NCBI GenBank assembly: GCA_019359745.1
Contig: JAHHGT010000007.1
Coordinates: 62,001-126,000, forward strand
DNA from: Aphanothece saxicola GSE-SYN-MK-01-06B
GTDB taxonomy: Bacteria; Cyanobacteriota; Cyanobacteriia; PCC-6307; Cyanobiaceae
DNA length: 64,000 nucleotides
Direction of reading: 5' to 3'
Part shown: in pieces, positions 27,412 through 34,979 of the stretch
Layout: the number at the start of each line of letters is the position of its first letter
Numbering within the stretch: position 1 is the stretch's first letter
Notes under the pieces: generated by a model
What the model saw: only the letters and a program-made list of their open reading frames with translations
The model's database searches: none
Told to the model about the DNA's origin: nothing
Translations under genes and position numbers: made by a program

Positions 27412-28254
27412 GTGTCTGACTCCCCTTCCAGGCCTAGGGAGGGTCAGGTCCTGGCGGATCGGCTCTCGGTTTTTGCGCTTGCCCTCTTCGTCATCTATGG
27501 CGTCAGGGTCGCCGCCACAGCCTTTCCCCTGCGGCCGCTCGACACCCTGTGGCAACTGACCATCAGCTCCACCCTGATCAACACCGCCGCAATCCCTCTG
27601 CTGGGCCTGGGATTGCTGCATCTGGCGGCCTACCTCGATCCAGGGAATCCCGCACTGGCCCGGCGCCGGGAGTCGTTGGCCCGCTGGGCGATCCTGGCCG
27701 TGCTGGGGTTTCTGCTGCTGCTTCCGCTGCAGGCCTATGCCTCCTGGAGCACCGTCGCCACAGCCAGGGCCAGGCTGATGACGCAGCAGACCAGTGCTAA
27801 CCGGAACTTCGCCCAGATCCGCGACGCGATCAACTCCGCCACCAGTTCCAAGGATCTTCAGGCGCGTCTGCAATCCCTCCAGTCACCGGAGTTGGGCATC
27901 CGCTTCCAGAACCTGGGCCTGCCATTGGCCGAAACCAAGCGCCAGATGCTCATTCGCCTCAACGAGATCCAGGAGCAGGTGAAGACGCGGATCAATGCAC
28001 CGCCCCCTGAAGCCATCGAGGACGTGGCCAGAAATGCCAGCCGGCTGATGGGCACCAGCTTCGTCTATGCCCTCGCCTTCGCCATCGCCGCCCAGCGGCG
28101 GGGGCAGGACATTCCCTTGCTTGTGGAGCTGCTGACGATCTGGAGCCTGCGGCGGCAGGCGGATCGCTCGCGCCGAGGCGTTCCCGGCGCTCCTGATCGG
28201 GACTATCTGGCGCAACTCGCCCCACTGGAGGACGATCCAACCCGCTTGCCCTGA
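27412..28254 (+). CDS. HpsJ-like membrane protein (array member H3)
   Basis: 280 aa from a GTG at 27412 (GTG at 27409 and TTG at 27403 are alternatives; no ATG fits). EGQVLADRLS precedes the first helix; then come DTLWQL, LLHLAAYLDPGNPALARRRE, LLLLPLQ, the soluble segment, a fourth helix FVYALAFAIAAQRRG, IPLLVELL and the tail RDYLAQLAPLEDDP. It is the only member not directly behind a secreted partner; it follows H2. The sequence LGIRFQNLGLPLAETKRQML in the soluble part is nearly the same as in H4, so H3 and H4 are the closest pair. Confidence 0.7.
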   Translation: MSDSPSRPREGQVLADRLSVFALALFVIYGVRVAATAFPLRPLDTLWQLTISSTLINTAAIPLLGLGLLHLAAYLDPGNPALARRRESLARWAILAVLGFLLLLPLQAYASWSTVATARARLMTQQTSANRNFAQIRDAINSATSSKDLQARLQSLQSPELGIRFQNLGLPLAETKRQMLIRLNEIQEQVKTRINAPPPEAIEDVARNASRLMGTSFVYALAFAIAAQRRGQDIPLLVELLTIWSLRRQADRSRRGVPGAPDRDYLAQLAPLEDDPTRLP

Positions 28255-28255
28255 G

Positions 28256-28302
28256 CCCCTGCCCTGACCGTGGCAGCACCGGGGCCACCCATGCGGCAGG
28301 GG
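28256..28302 (+). terminator. nested stem-loop between H3 and array protein 3
   Basis: Outer arms CCCCTGCC (28256-28263) and GGCAGGGG (28295-28302) pair perfectly across 31 nt, and an inner GTGGC...GCCAC can pair inside. There is no following T-tract. It could be a terminator-like or mRNA-end structure separating the H2-H3 unit from unit 3. Confidence 0.35.
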
Positions 28303-28338
28303 AGCCAGGCCCCAGAAACTTCAAGCATGGTGAAAGCT

Positions 28339-28352
28339 CACCTGCTAAGGTG
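28339..28352 (+). promoter_or_regulatory. CACCTGCTAAGGTG element upstream of array unit 3
   Basis: An inverted repeat CACCT/AGGTG whose right half matches the GCTAAGGT at 25299-25306 and which is likewise followed by GAAAG. It ends 22 bp before the ATG of the third secreted protein. The intervening ATTAAGGAAG carries a plausible ribosome binding site. A shared promoter or operator for units 2 and 3 is inferred. Confidence 0.4.
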
Positions 28353-28374
28353 AAAGAGGATTAAGGAAGCGTTC

Positions 28375-29250
28375 ATGCGCGCCACAGTCAAGAACACCCT
28401 CCTGCTGCTCGGTGGCGTTGCCGGTCTGGTCGCTGCGGGCGCCCCAGCGATGGCCAAAACGTCCTTTGACGTGATCTTCGACAGCGGCATCGCCGGTACG
28501 AGCTACTTCAACACCGGCGTGAAGGGCAAGATGACCTTCGACTTCCGCAAGGACCCTGGCAACGGCAACACCTACACCCTGGATCTCGGCGTCACCAACA
28601 CGTCGCCGGCCACAGGTGCCTCCTCCGGCACCCTGGTGGGATTCGCCTTCAACGAGCCCTTGCGCGGCAACGGAAGCGAAGCCATTTCCCTGCTGAGCTA
28701 CAACCCCCTGGCCTCCGGGTATGGCCGGGTGTTTGGAAACTCAGACCGGGGCATTCGGGTCGATCCCCAGGAGTCCCTGGATATCTCCGGTCTGCGCACC
28801 GCGCCCTACGCCCCCTTTTCCAACTTTGATTTCTGCGCGCGCATGAGCAGCCGCAGTGGCTGCCATGGTGGCTCGGGCAGCATCGGGATCGCTGGCGGAA
28901 CCAGTGTGAAGGTTCAGTTCTCGCTGAAATCCAATGATGTCAGCATCTCCACAGCCGATCAGGTTGCCGAGCGTTTCTATAGTCTGTTTAACTCCTTCGA
29001 GCCTGGCGACAGCTGGAGCAAGGCCCAGATTGCCCTGCGCTTCCAGAACGTCAAGAAACCCAATGGCAAAACGGAAAGCGATGGCGAAAAGGTGACTGGA
29101 GCTGCATTCTGGCGGATTCCTGATGAAGGCCCCACCAATGAAGTTCCTGGCCCTTTGCCCGTGCTTGGAGCCGCAGCAGCCTTCGGTTGGAGCCGGAAGA
29201 TCCGGCGCCGAATTCAAGCTGCCAACCACGATGGGCTCTTCACCCCCTGA
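28375..29250 (+). CDS. secreted protein with VPGP-type C-terminal sorting tail (array member 3)
   Basis: 291 aa. Signal peptide ending GAPAMA (about residue 27). The mature part shows KGKMTFDF, NTYTLDLGVTNTSPATG, LVGFAFNEP, the Cys pair FDFCARMSSRSGCHGGSG, FYSLFNSFE, ALRFQNV and SDGEKVTG. It closes with NEVPGPLPVLGAAAAFGWS and RKIRRRI near residues 255-280. The upstream GGATTAAGGAAG is a plausible ribosome binding site. It is followed after 318 bp by H4. It most resembles member 2. The polar beta-rich composition fits a surface or extracellular protein. Confidence 0.8.
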   Translation: MRATVKNTLLLLGGVAGLVAAGAPAMAKTSFDVIFDSGIAGTSYFNTGVKGKMTFDFRKDPGNGNTYTLDLGVTNTSPATGASSGTLVGFAFNEPLRGNGSEAISLLSYNPLASGYGRVFGNSDRGIRVDPQESLDISGLRTAPYAPFSNFDFCARMSSRSGCHGGSGSIGIAGGTSVKVQFSLKSNDVSISTADQVAERFYSLFNSFEPGDSWSKAQIALRFQNVKKPNGKTESDGEKVTGAAFWRIPDEGPTNEVPGPLPVLGAAAAFGWSRKIRRRIQAANHDGLFTP

Positions 29251-29568
29251 AATTGATTGCCAGCCATCAGGCTGGCTGCCAAGCCACATTCTCTTTCCCA
29301 TTACAGTCACTCGGCCGTGACTATCTGCCTGACCTCATGATCACTGAAGGCCCAAGCGTCTTCAGTCCTGGTCATAATCAGTCACACATTACAGGCCCGG
29401 TCGGTTGGCAGACTGGCAACATTCATCATCTCGATATGAATGCGCTGCGAGAAAGTTCAGCGGCCTGATCGCTTGCTGTTCCGTGGCCCTCGAGCCCCAC
29501 CCCACCGACATCCGCGCAGACACCCCCGCAGGCAAGCCAGAAAGCCACTATCAACCCTGGCATTCCTG
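29251..29568. other. intergenic region between array protein 3 and H4
   Basis: 318 bp. It opens with a 7-bp hairpin (29259-29276), then a comparatively AT-rich stretch to about 29460. An upstream extension of the H4 frame from 29440 has no membrane or motif content and is judged non-coding. The H4 promoter is presumably here. Confidence 0.5.
29259..29276 (+). terminator. short hairpin after array protein 3
   Basis: GCCAGCC-ATCA-GGCTGGC, a perfect 7-bp stem with a 4-nt loop beginning 9 bp after the stop codon. TGCCAAGCCACATTCTCTTTCCC follows; the pyrimidine-rich end is 15 nt away, so it is a weak intrinsic terminator candidate. Confidence 0.45.
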
Positions 29569-30417
29569 ATGACCAGCAGCAAGGAATTCAAAGAATTCGA
29601 TTCGGCCATCCTGGCCGATCGGCTGGCCTTCATGGCCATCGCGCTGTTCGTGGTCTACCTGATCACCCTGCTGGCGAGCATCCTTCCTGTTCGCCTGCTG
29701 GACACCGCCTGGCAGCTGCGCTTCATCTCGGCCAGCCTGGATTCGGCCACGGTTCCGCTGGTCGCCCTCGGGCTGCTCCACTTGGCGGCCTACCTCGATC
29801 CGGACAATCCCACGCTGCAGCGACGGCGCAGCGGCCTGGCCCGTCTGGCGATCGTGGCCGTCATCGGCTTCCTGCTCATCGTTCCCCTGCAGGCCTATGC
29901 CGGCTGGCAGAGCGTGGCCACGGCCCGGGCCAACGTCGCCCGCCAGCTTTCGGCCGCTACCGGCACCTTTGATCTGCTGCAGGACACCATCACCACGGCC
30001 AGTAGCCTCGACAACCTTCAGGCACGCCTCCAGGCGATGCAGACCCCAAGCCTGGGCATCCGTTTCGACAATCTGGGGCTGCCGCTGCCTGAAACCAAAC
30101 GCACCATGCTCGTCCGTCTCAAGGAGGTGAGGCAGCAGGTGGAGGCCAGGATTCAGGCCCCGACACCCAAGGCCATCGAGGCCGCGATCCGGGACAGCCT
30201 GCGCGTGATGCTGTCCTCCTTCGCCCTGGCCATCGCCTTCGCCATGGGAGCCCAGCGCAAAGGAAGTGATGTGCCGCTGCTGGTGGAGTGGCACACCAAG
30301 TTCAGCGTGCAAAGCCCCCGGTCGGCCAGTCCCGCCCCGTCCGAGGAGGACTACTTCTCCCGATTGGTGCCGGAAGAGGACGAGACCTCGGAAACCGGGG
30401 TACCGCCTCCCCCCTAA
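29569..30417 (+). CDS. HpsJ-like membrane protein (array member H4)
   Basis: 282 aa from the ATG before TSSKEFKEFDSAILADRLA. Helices near residues 21-42, 57-77 and 90-108; DTAWQL, LLHLAAYLDPDNPTLQRRRS and LLIVPLQAYAGW; a soluble segment with LGIRFDNLGLPLPETKRTML; a fourth helix in MLSSFALAIAFAMGAQRKG; VPLLVEWHTKFS and an acidic tail DYFSRLVPEEDE. It shares the ILADRL start and the DY(L/F)..L.P.E(E/D) end with H2 and H3. It is the last gene of the array. Confidence 0.7.
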   Translation: MTSSKEFKEFDSAILADRLAFMAIALFVVYLITLLASILPVRLLDTAWQLRFISASLDSATVPLVALGLLHLAAYLDPDNPTLQRRRSGLARLAIVAVIGFLLIVPLQAYAGWQSVATARANVARQLSAATGTFDLLQDTITTASSLDNLQARLQAMQTPSLGIRFDNLGLPLPETKRTMLVRLKEVRQQVEARIQAPTPKAIEAAIRDSLRVMLSSFALAIAFAMGAQRKGSDVPLLVEWHTKFSVQSPRSASPAPSEEDYFSRLVPEEDETSETGVPPPP

Positions 30418-31029
30418 GGGCTTGCCGCCAGGGGGCCTGGGTGGCACCATCCGCGCAACGGAGCAACCGCTGCGTTCCGCAGCGCCAGGTTTGCAGATTC
30501 GTTGCAGAACTGCCGAAAATGCTTAATGGCGCTTAGGCCGCTCATGCGCATCCGTTCAGCCCCCGAACAGCCTTCACAAAGGGTTACAAAAACCGGCCAG
30601 GTGCGGTCAGACCTCCTGGTACAGCAGGGTTCCTCCTCGTGGCTGCCCTCTGATCACGCCTGAATCGGGCCCGGATAACCCCCCAGGGGGGCTGGCAACA
30701 GTGGCCATGGCACGTCTCAGCCATGCCGCCTACAGAGGTTTTTGAGCCCGAACCGACGAGAGCGCAGGAGAAAACCTAAGCCACTGTTCAGCTTTGGCCA
30801 TACAACTCTCCAACTGAATTGGCCTGAGCACAAAGACAGCAAGGCTGCTGCACAACGATGATGAGTGCAGGGGAAAGGGCTCCCTTCCATCAGCCCCCCC
30901 GGCAACAAAGTCAATCCCCCCAGTGATCTGGGCGCAATGACTTTGCAACTGTCTTGGAGACTCCATCTGTCAACAGGTGGATGCTCTGGACGCGGATGGA
31001 TTTCGTCTGCTGTTTACCCTCTACTCGCC
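30418..31029. other. intergenic region before the metalloprotease
   Basis: About 610 bp. It contains a perfect 7-bp hairpin CGCTGCG-TTC-CGCAGCG (30468-30484) shortly after H4, a CCCCCC-A-GGGGGG palindrome near 30681-30693 and mixed-composition DNA. The protease frame is open from 30865, so the true start could lie at the GTG 30865, ATG 30937 or ATG 31030. No other gene is seen. Confidence 0.5.
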
Positions 31030-33711
31030 ATGACTTACACCGCTAAGGCAGGGGGCCAACAATCGCCTTCCTCCCTCTTTCCAGAGCTCTCCACCCAAGC
31101 AAAACGTTCAAGCGATACCACTCTCTCCCTGTTCGCCGACGCCCCTGCGGTGGCGGACGTCCCCAGCCCATTGATCACCACTGTTCTGGCCACCACCAAG
31201 GCCTCACCACCCCTGCCGGCCGATGCCGCCCGGGAGTCACTGGAGTCCAGTTACCTGGCCCAGAGCAGCCAGGGAGCCGTCTTCCAGAGGGGCGTCGCCC
31301 TTGATGCCGCACCCGATGTGGCGATGAACAGCCACCAGGTGTTGAGTGATCCGCTGCCCGGGGCCGTGACGGCTGCGGGCTCGACGTCGATGGCCCCCAG
31401 CTGTGGTTGCAGGGCCTGCAGCGTGCTGGCGGTCAGCACCGGTGACGGCGCGGCTGCCTGGGACACCACCACCGACCAGGCCCCCCTGGTGATGAACAGC
31501 CTGGTCACGCTCGGTACAGGGGTGAATCTGAGCAGCGTCTTCCAGCTGCACAGCAACCCAACGGCCACCAAGACGATCTTCCTCGACTTTGATGGCTATG
31601 CGGTCAACAACACACCCTGGGAGAACGGTGGCAACCTCAGCCTGAAGAGCTTCTACAGCACCTTTGACACCGCCGCTCTCACGGAGATTCAGCGGATCTG
31701 GCAGAGGGTGGCGGAAGACTTCTCACCCTTTAATGTCAACATCACCACCCAGGATCCAGGCACCGAAGCCCTGCGAAAATTCGGCACCGGCGATGATCGC
31801 TGGGGCATCCGCGTGGCCTTCACCAGCAACCTCAACCTGCTGACCGGCAAGGCCATCGCCAATGCGGGCGGTGGCGGCACGGCCTACTACAACAGCTTCA
31901 ACTGGAGCACCGACGATGTGGCCCTGGTGTTCAACAGGGGCGAATACACCGCTGCAGAAACGGCCAGCCACGAAGTGGGCCACACGCTCGGCCTCACCCA
32001 CGACGGTGCCGGCACCACCACCGAGTACTACGGCGGCCACGGCGGCACCGGGCCCACCAGCTGGGGCACCATCATGGGCGCGGCCTGGGTGGGCAACGAT
32101 GAAAACCTCACCCAGTGGAGCAAAGGCCAGTACACCGGCGCCAACAACACCCAGGACGACCTCGCCACGATCACCAACGGCAACGGCTTCACCTACACCG
32201 CCGATGACCACGGCAACAGCTTCACCACCGCGACGGCGCTGACCGGGCTGACCTTCAGCAGCTTCGGTGTCGTCGAGCGGAACACCGACATCGACATGTT
32301 CCGCTTCGACACCGGTGCCGGTCAGGTGTCCTTCAACATCGTCAATGCCTCCAGGGCCTACATCAACAGCGGCGGCACCTACACCACCGAATACCTGACT
32401 GCCCGCGGCGCCAACCTTGACATCGCCGCGAGCCTCTTCCGGGCCGATGGCAGCCTCGTCCAGACCTTCAACCCGGCCGATCTCACCACCGCCAGCTTCT
32501 CGATCAACCTCGCCGCCGGCACCTACTACCTGGGCATCGATGGCGTCGGCTTCGGCACCCCCTCCGCCAGCGTCCCGACTGGATACACCGACTACGGCAG
32601 CCTCGGGCAATACATGGTGAGCGGCACCGTTCAGTCCTCCACCAGCACCCCTCCTCCCACGACGATCCTGCCGCCGGCCACGACCACCACCCTCCAGGTG
32701 ATCGATCCCAACGGCGCCGTGCAGCTGCTGCGCGACACCACCAACAACCGGGTCTCCGTTCGCGTCAACGGCCTCACCTCCGCCGTCCGCTACCAGAGCA
32801 CCCAGATCACGGCCACCCAGTTCGCCGATCGCCAGATCCTGGCCGCGGAAACCAACGCCTCCGGCCAGAACCAGATCCTCTGGAAAGTGGTGTCCACCGG
32901 GCAGATCCGCACCTGGACGCTGGACCGCAACTGGAACTTCATCTCCTCCGACAACAACCTGGCCACACCCACCAGCAGCGCCGGTCTGCTGCTCGAGCAG
33001 CAGTTCATGGTCGATGTCAACGGCACGCCGCTGAGCACGACCACCACCACCCCAGGCACCAGCACCGCCAGCACCATCCAGGTGATCGATCCCAACGGTG
33101 TCGTGCAGCTGCTGCGCGACACCACCAACAACCGGGTTTCCGTCCGCGTCAACGGCCTCGCCACCGCCGTCCGCTACCAAGGCACCCAGATCACGGCCAC
33201 CCAGTTCGCCGATCGCCAGATCCTGGCCGCGGAAACCAACGCCTCCGGCCAGAACCAGATCCTCTGGAAAGTGGTGTCCACCGGGCAGATCCGCACCTGG
33301 ACGCTGGACCGCAACTGGAACTTCATCTCCTCGGACAACAACCTGGCCACACCCACCAGCAGCACGGGCCTGCTCCTCCAGCAGCAGTTCGCAGTCGATG
33401 CCAGCGGCTCACCGCTCAGCCCCGCGGTCCAGAACGCTGCCACAGAGGCGGTCGACCCGATCATCGGCGGCGGCACCAGCCTCGCCCCGGACGCCACTGA
33501 TGCCTTCACCTATGACCAGGCGCCCCTGGATTCGTTCCTGCCCGAGGATCTGACCTTCAGCACCGAGCCGTTCCTGGCCCTCTCTGAACTGGCCTCCTTG
33601 GGCGCGAGCAACCCCACCAGCACCGATCCTCTGGCGGCGGCCTTCCCCGGCGCCGGCCTCGACACCTCGCCCACCACCCCCTGGCTGGTCGCCACCCAGC
33701 CCCTGCTTTGA
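31030..33711 (+). CDS. secreted metzincin-type metalloprotease with PPC domain and duplicated Trp-rich repeats
   Basis: About 893 aa from the ATG at 31030 (earlier starts possible). A Ser/Ala/Pro-rich N-terminus of about 170 residues leads to IFLDFDGYAVNNTPW and the zinc motif HEVGHTLGLTH (H314, H318, H324) with a Met-turn IMGAAW near 348-353. A pre-peptidase C-terminal-like beta domain follows: SFGVVERNTDIDMFRFDTGA ... GTYYLGIDGVG. Then come two tandem Trp-containing repeats (LWKVVSTGQIRTWTLDRNWN), similar to the Trp-rich C-terminal domain known from Synechocystis. An acidic, Pro-rich tail ends the protein. No standard signal peptide is evident, so a non-Sec (for example type I) export route is possible. 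Substrate unknown. Confidence 0.8.
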   Translation: MTYTAKAGGQQSPSSLFPELSTQAKRSSDTTLSLFADAPAVADVPSPLITTVLATTKASPPLPADAARESLESSYLAQSSQGAVFQRGVALDAAPDVAMNSHQVLSDPLPGAVTAAGSTSMAPSCGCRACSVLAVSTGDGAAAWDTTTDQAPLVMNSLVTLGTGVNLSSVFQLHSNPTATKTIFLDFDGYAVNNTPWENGGNLSLKSFYSTFDTAALTEIQRIWQRVAEDFSPFNVNITTQDPGTEALRKFGTGDDRWGIRVAFTSNLNLLTGKAIANAGGGGTAYYNSFNWSTDDVALVFNRGEYTAAETASHEVGHTLGLTHDGAGTTTEYYGGHGGTGPTSWGTIMGAAWVGNDENLTQWSKGQYTGANNTQDDLATITNGNGFTYTADDHGNSFTTATALTGLTFSSFGVVERNTDIDMFRFDTGAGQVSFNIVNASRAYINSGGTYTTEYLTARGANLDIAASLFRADGSLVQTFNPADLTTASFSINLAAGTYYLGIDGVGFGTPSASVPTGYTDYGSLGQYMVSGTVQSSTSTPPPTTILPPATTTTLQVIDPNGAVQLLRDTTNNRVSVRVNGLTSAVRYQSTQITATQFADRQILAAETNASGQNQILWKVVSTGQIRTWTLDRNWNFISSDNNLATPTSSAGLLLEQQFMVDVNGTPLSTTTTTPGTSTASTIQVIDPNGVVQLLRDTTNNRVSVRVNGLATAVRYQGTQITATQFADRQILAAETNASGQNQILWKVVSTGQIRTWTLDRNWNFISSDNNLATPTSSTGLLLQQQFAVDASGSPLSPAVQNAATEAVDPIIGGGTSLAPDATDAFTYDQAPLDSFLPEDLTFSTEPFLALSELASLGASNPTSTDPLAAAFPGAGLDTSPTTPWLVATQPLL
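32695..33033 (+). repeat. tandem repeat copy 1 within the protease gene
   Basis: About 339 bp, starting CAGGTGATCGATCCCAACGG. The second copy lies 384 bp downstream and is nearly identical at nucleotide level for the first 285 bp, synonymous sites included, indicating a recent duplication or gene conversion. Confidence 0.85.
33079..33417 (+). repeat. tandem repeat copy 2 within the protease gene
   Basis: Second copy of the Trp-rich repeat. Differences from copy 1 include GGCGCC/GGTGTC, CTCACCTCC/CTCGCCACC and AGAGC/AAGGC near the start, and a more divergent last 50 bp. The copies are joined by a Thr-rich linker (TTTTTPGTSTAST). Confidence 0.85.
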
Positions 33712-33751
33712 GAGGTTGCCCACGCGCCGGCGTTTCACGGCTAACAGATCC

Positions 33752-33781
33752 AAGAGCCGCTGCCTGACCGCAGCGGCTCTT
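33752..33781. terminator. bidirectional terminator between protease and RiPP operon
   Basis: Perfect 12-bp stem AAGAGCCGCTGC / GCAGCGGCTCTT with a 6-nt loop. Runs TTCTGTTTGG on the plus side and TTGGATCTG on the minus side follow the stem. It sits between the convergent protease (stop 33711) and radical SAM gene (stop 33804), so it can end transcription from both sides. Confidence 0.85.
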
Positions 33782-33803
33782 CTGTTTGGAGCGCAACCAG
33801 GGA

Positions 33804-34979
33804 TCAGGCCACCAGCCCCAGTGCCTGTTCCAGGCCGGCGAGCACCACATCGGCCGTCAGCTTGATGCGGTAGCGGCAGGCCTGGGTTTCGGTGCAGGCG
33901 AAGGTGCCATGCTCCCAGTACTTGTTGCTGCCGGCGCCTCCCCCACAGAGGCCGAAGTAGGCGCACTCCGCCCGGCAGCGGTCGGTGCCAGCACGCATGT
34001 CCGCCAGGATGCGCTGGAACTTGGGGCTGGCGGCGATCGAGACGAGGCTGTCACTCTGAACATGGCCCAGCACGAAGTCGCCGTAGGTGTCGGTCTGAAC
34101 GGATAGCAACTCGGGATCGAAGGTGGAAATCGCCCCGCGGGCATCCACGTTGACGATCGCGAACGGGTTGTTCATGTCGGTGCATTCCAGACGGGCATCG
34201 GCCTGGGCCAGGCTGCAGATGCCCTCGAACTCCCGCACCCGCATCCGCTCGGGGTGCGCCTGCCACAGCTCCCAGAACCGCTGCAGGAACTGACGATAGG
34301 CCGCCTCGGCATGGGGACGGCTGAGGGTGGACACCCGGTTTTCCCCCTCCGTCTCCTCCATGTTGAAGGCCACGTCGGTGATGCCGTTCTCGACGAAGAA
34401 GGCGTACAGGTCGTCGGCATGGCCGAGGGATTCCTCGGTGATCACGGCGATCACCTGGAAGGGGATGCCGCGGCGACGCAGGTGCTCGATGCCCCGCACG
34501 GTGGCGGCGTGGGTCCCCAGGCCGGTGCGGGTGCGGCGATGGACGTCGTGGAGGAAGGCCGGACCGTCCATGCTCACGCCCACGGCGATGCCGTTGCGCT
34601 CGAAGCAGTCGCACCAGGCCTCATTGATCAGCGTGGCGTTGGTCTGCACCGACTGGTGGATGGTCAGGGGCTCCCCCTGCCAGCGCTCCTGGGCCCGTCG
34701 CACGCAGGCGCTGGCCGCGTCATAGAAGGCGATCGGCACGGTGAGCGGTTCACCGGCGTGCCAGAGCAGGGTGAAGTCGCCGCCCACGTAGGGGCTTTCC
34801 AGCACCCGCTCCAGGGCCGCTTCCAGCAGCTCCAGGGGCAGCCGGTGCCGGTCGTCACGGTTGGGCAGGTAGCAGTAGTCGCAGTCGAGGTTGCAGTAGG
34901 GGGTGGGCTGGATCACCAGCAGCTGCAACGGCCCGAAGCCTTCCGGGTTGCCCGGTGGCGAGGTACCGGTGGCGATCAC
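33804..34979 (-). CDS. grrM: radical SAM/SPASM peptide maturase, GrrM type
   Basis: 391 aa. The radical SAM cluster motif is C29-x3-C33-x2-C36 in PYCNLDCDYCYLP. TLLWHAGEPLTVP, HQSVQTNATLIN and VGVSMDGP are the core strands. A C-terminal SPASM domain holds auxiliary Fe-S cysteines (DRCRAECAYFGLCGGGAGSN, FACTETQACRYR). This matches the GrrM/OscB class, which forms three-residue cyclophanes in Gly-rich precursors (established for the family). The gene overlaps its precursor by 4 bp (ATGA) and is the last gene of the five-gene operon. It is the only maturase for two precursors. Confidence 0.9.
   Translation of the reverse strand: MIATGTSPPGNPEGFGPLQLLVIQPTPYCNLDCDYCYLPNRDDRHRLPLELLEAALERVLESPYVGGDFTLLWHAGEPLTVPIAFYDAASACVRRAQERWQGEPLTIHQSVQTNATLINEAWCDCFERNGIAVGVSMDGPAFLHDVHRRTRTGLGTHAATVRGIEHLRRRGIPFQVIAVITEESLGHADDLYAFFVENGITDVAFNMEETEGENRVSTLSRPHAEAAYRQFLQRFWELWQAHPERMRVREFEGICSLAQADARLECTDMNNPFAIVNVDARGAISTFDPELLSVQTDTYGDFVLGHVQSDSLVSIAASPKFQRILADMRAGTDRCRAECAYFGLCGGGAGSNKYWEHGTFACTETQACRYRIKLTADVVLAGLEQALGLVA

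Noticed and set aside
29440..29568. N-terminal extension of H4 from 29440
   Set aside because: The added residues are Arg/Pro-rich without similarity to H1-H3, whose starts align with the ATG at 29569.
30681..30693. CCCCCC-A-GGGGGG palindrome as a terminator
   Set aside because: The arms are almost contiguous, leaving a 5-bp stem, with no T-tract; it is far from any stop codon.
31030..33711. RTX-type toxin or S-layer protein instead of protease
   Set aside because: No GGxGxDxUx nonapeptide repeats are seen, and an intact HExxHxxGxxH with Met-turn favours a metzincin protease.
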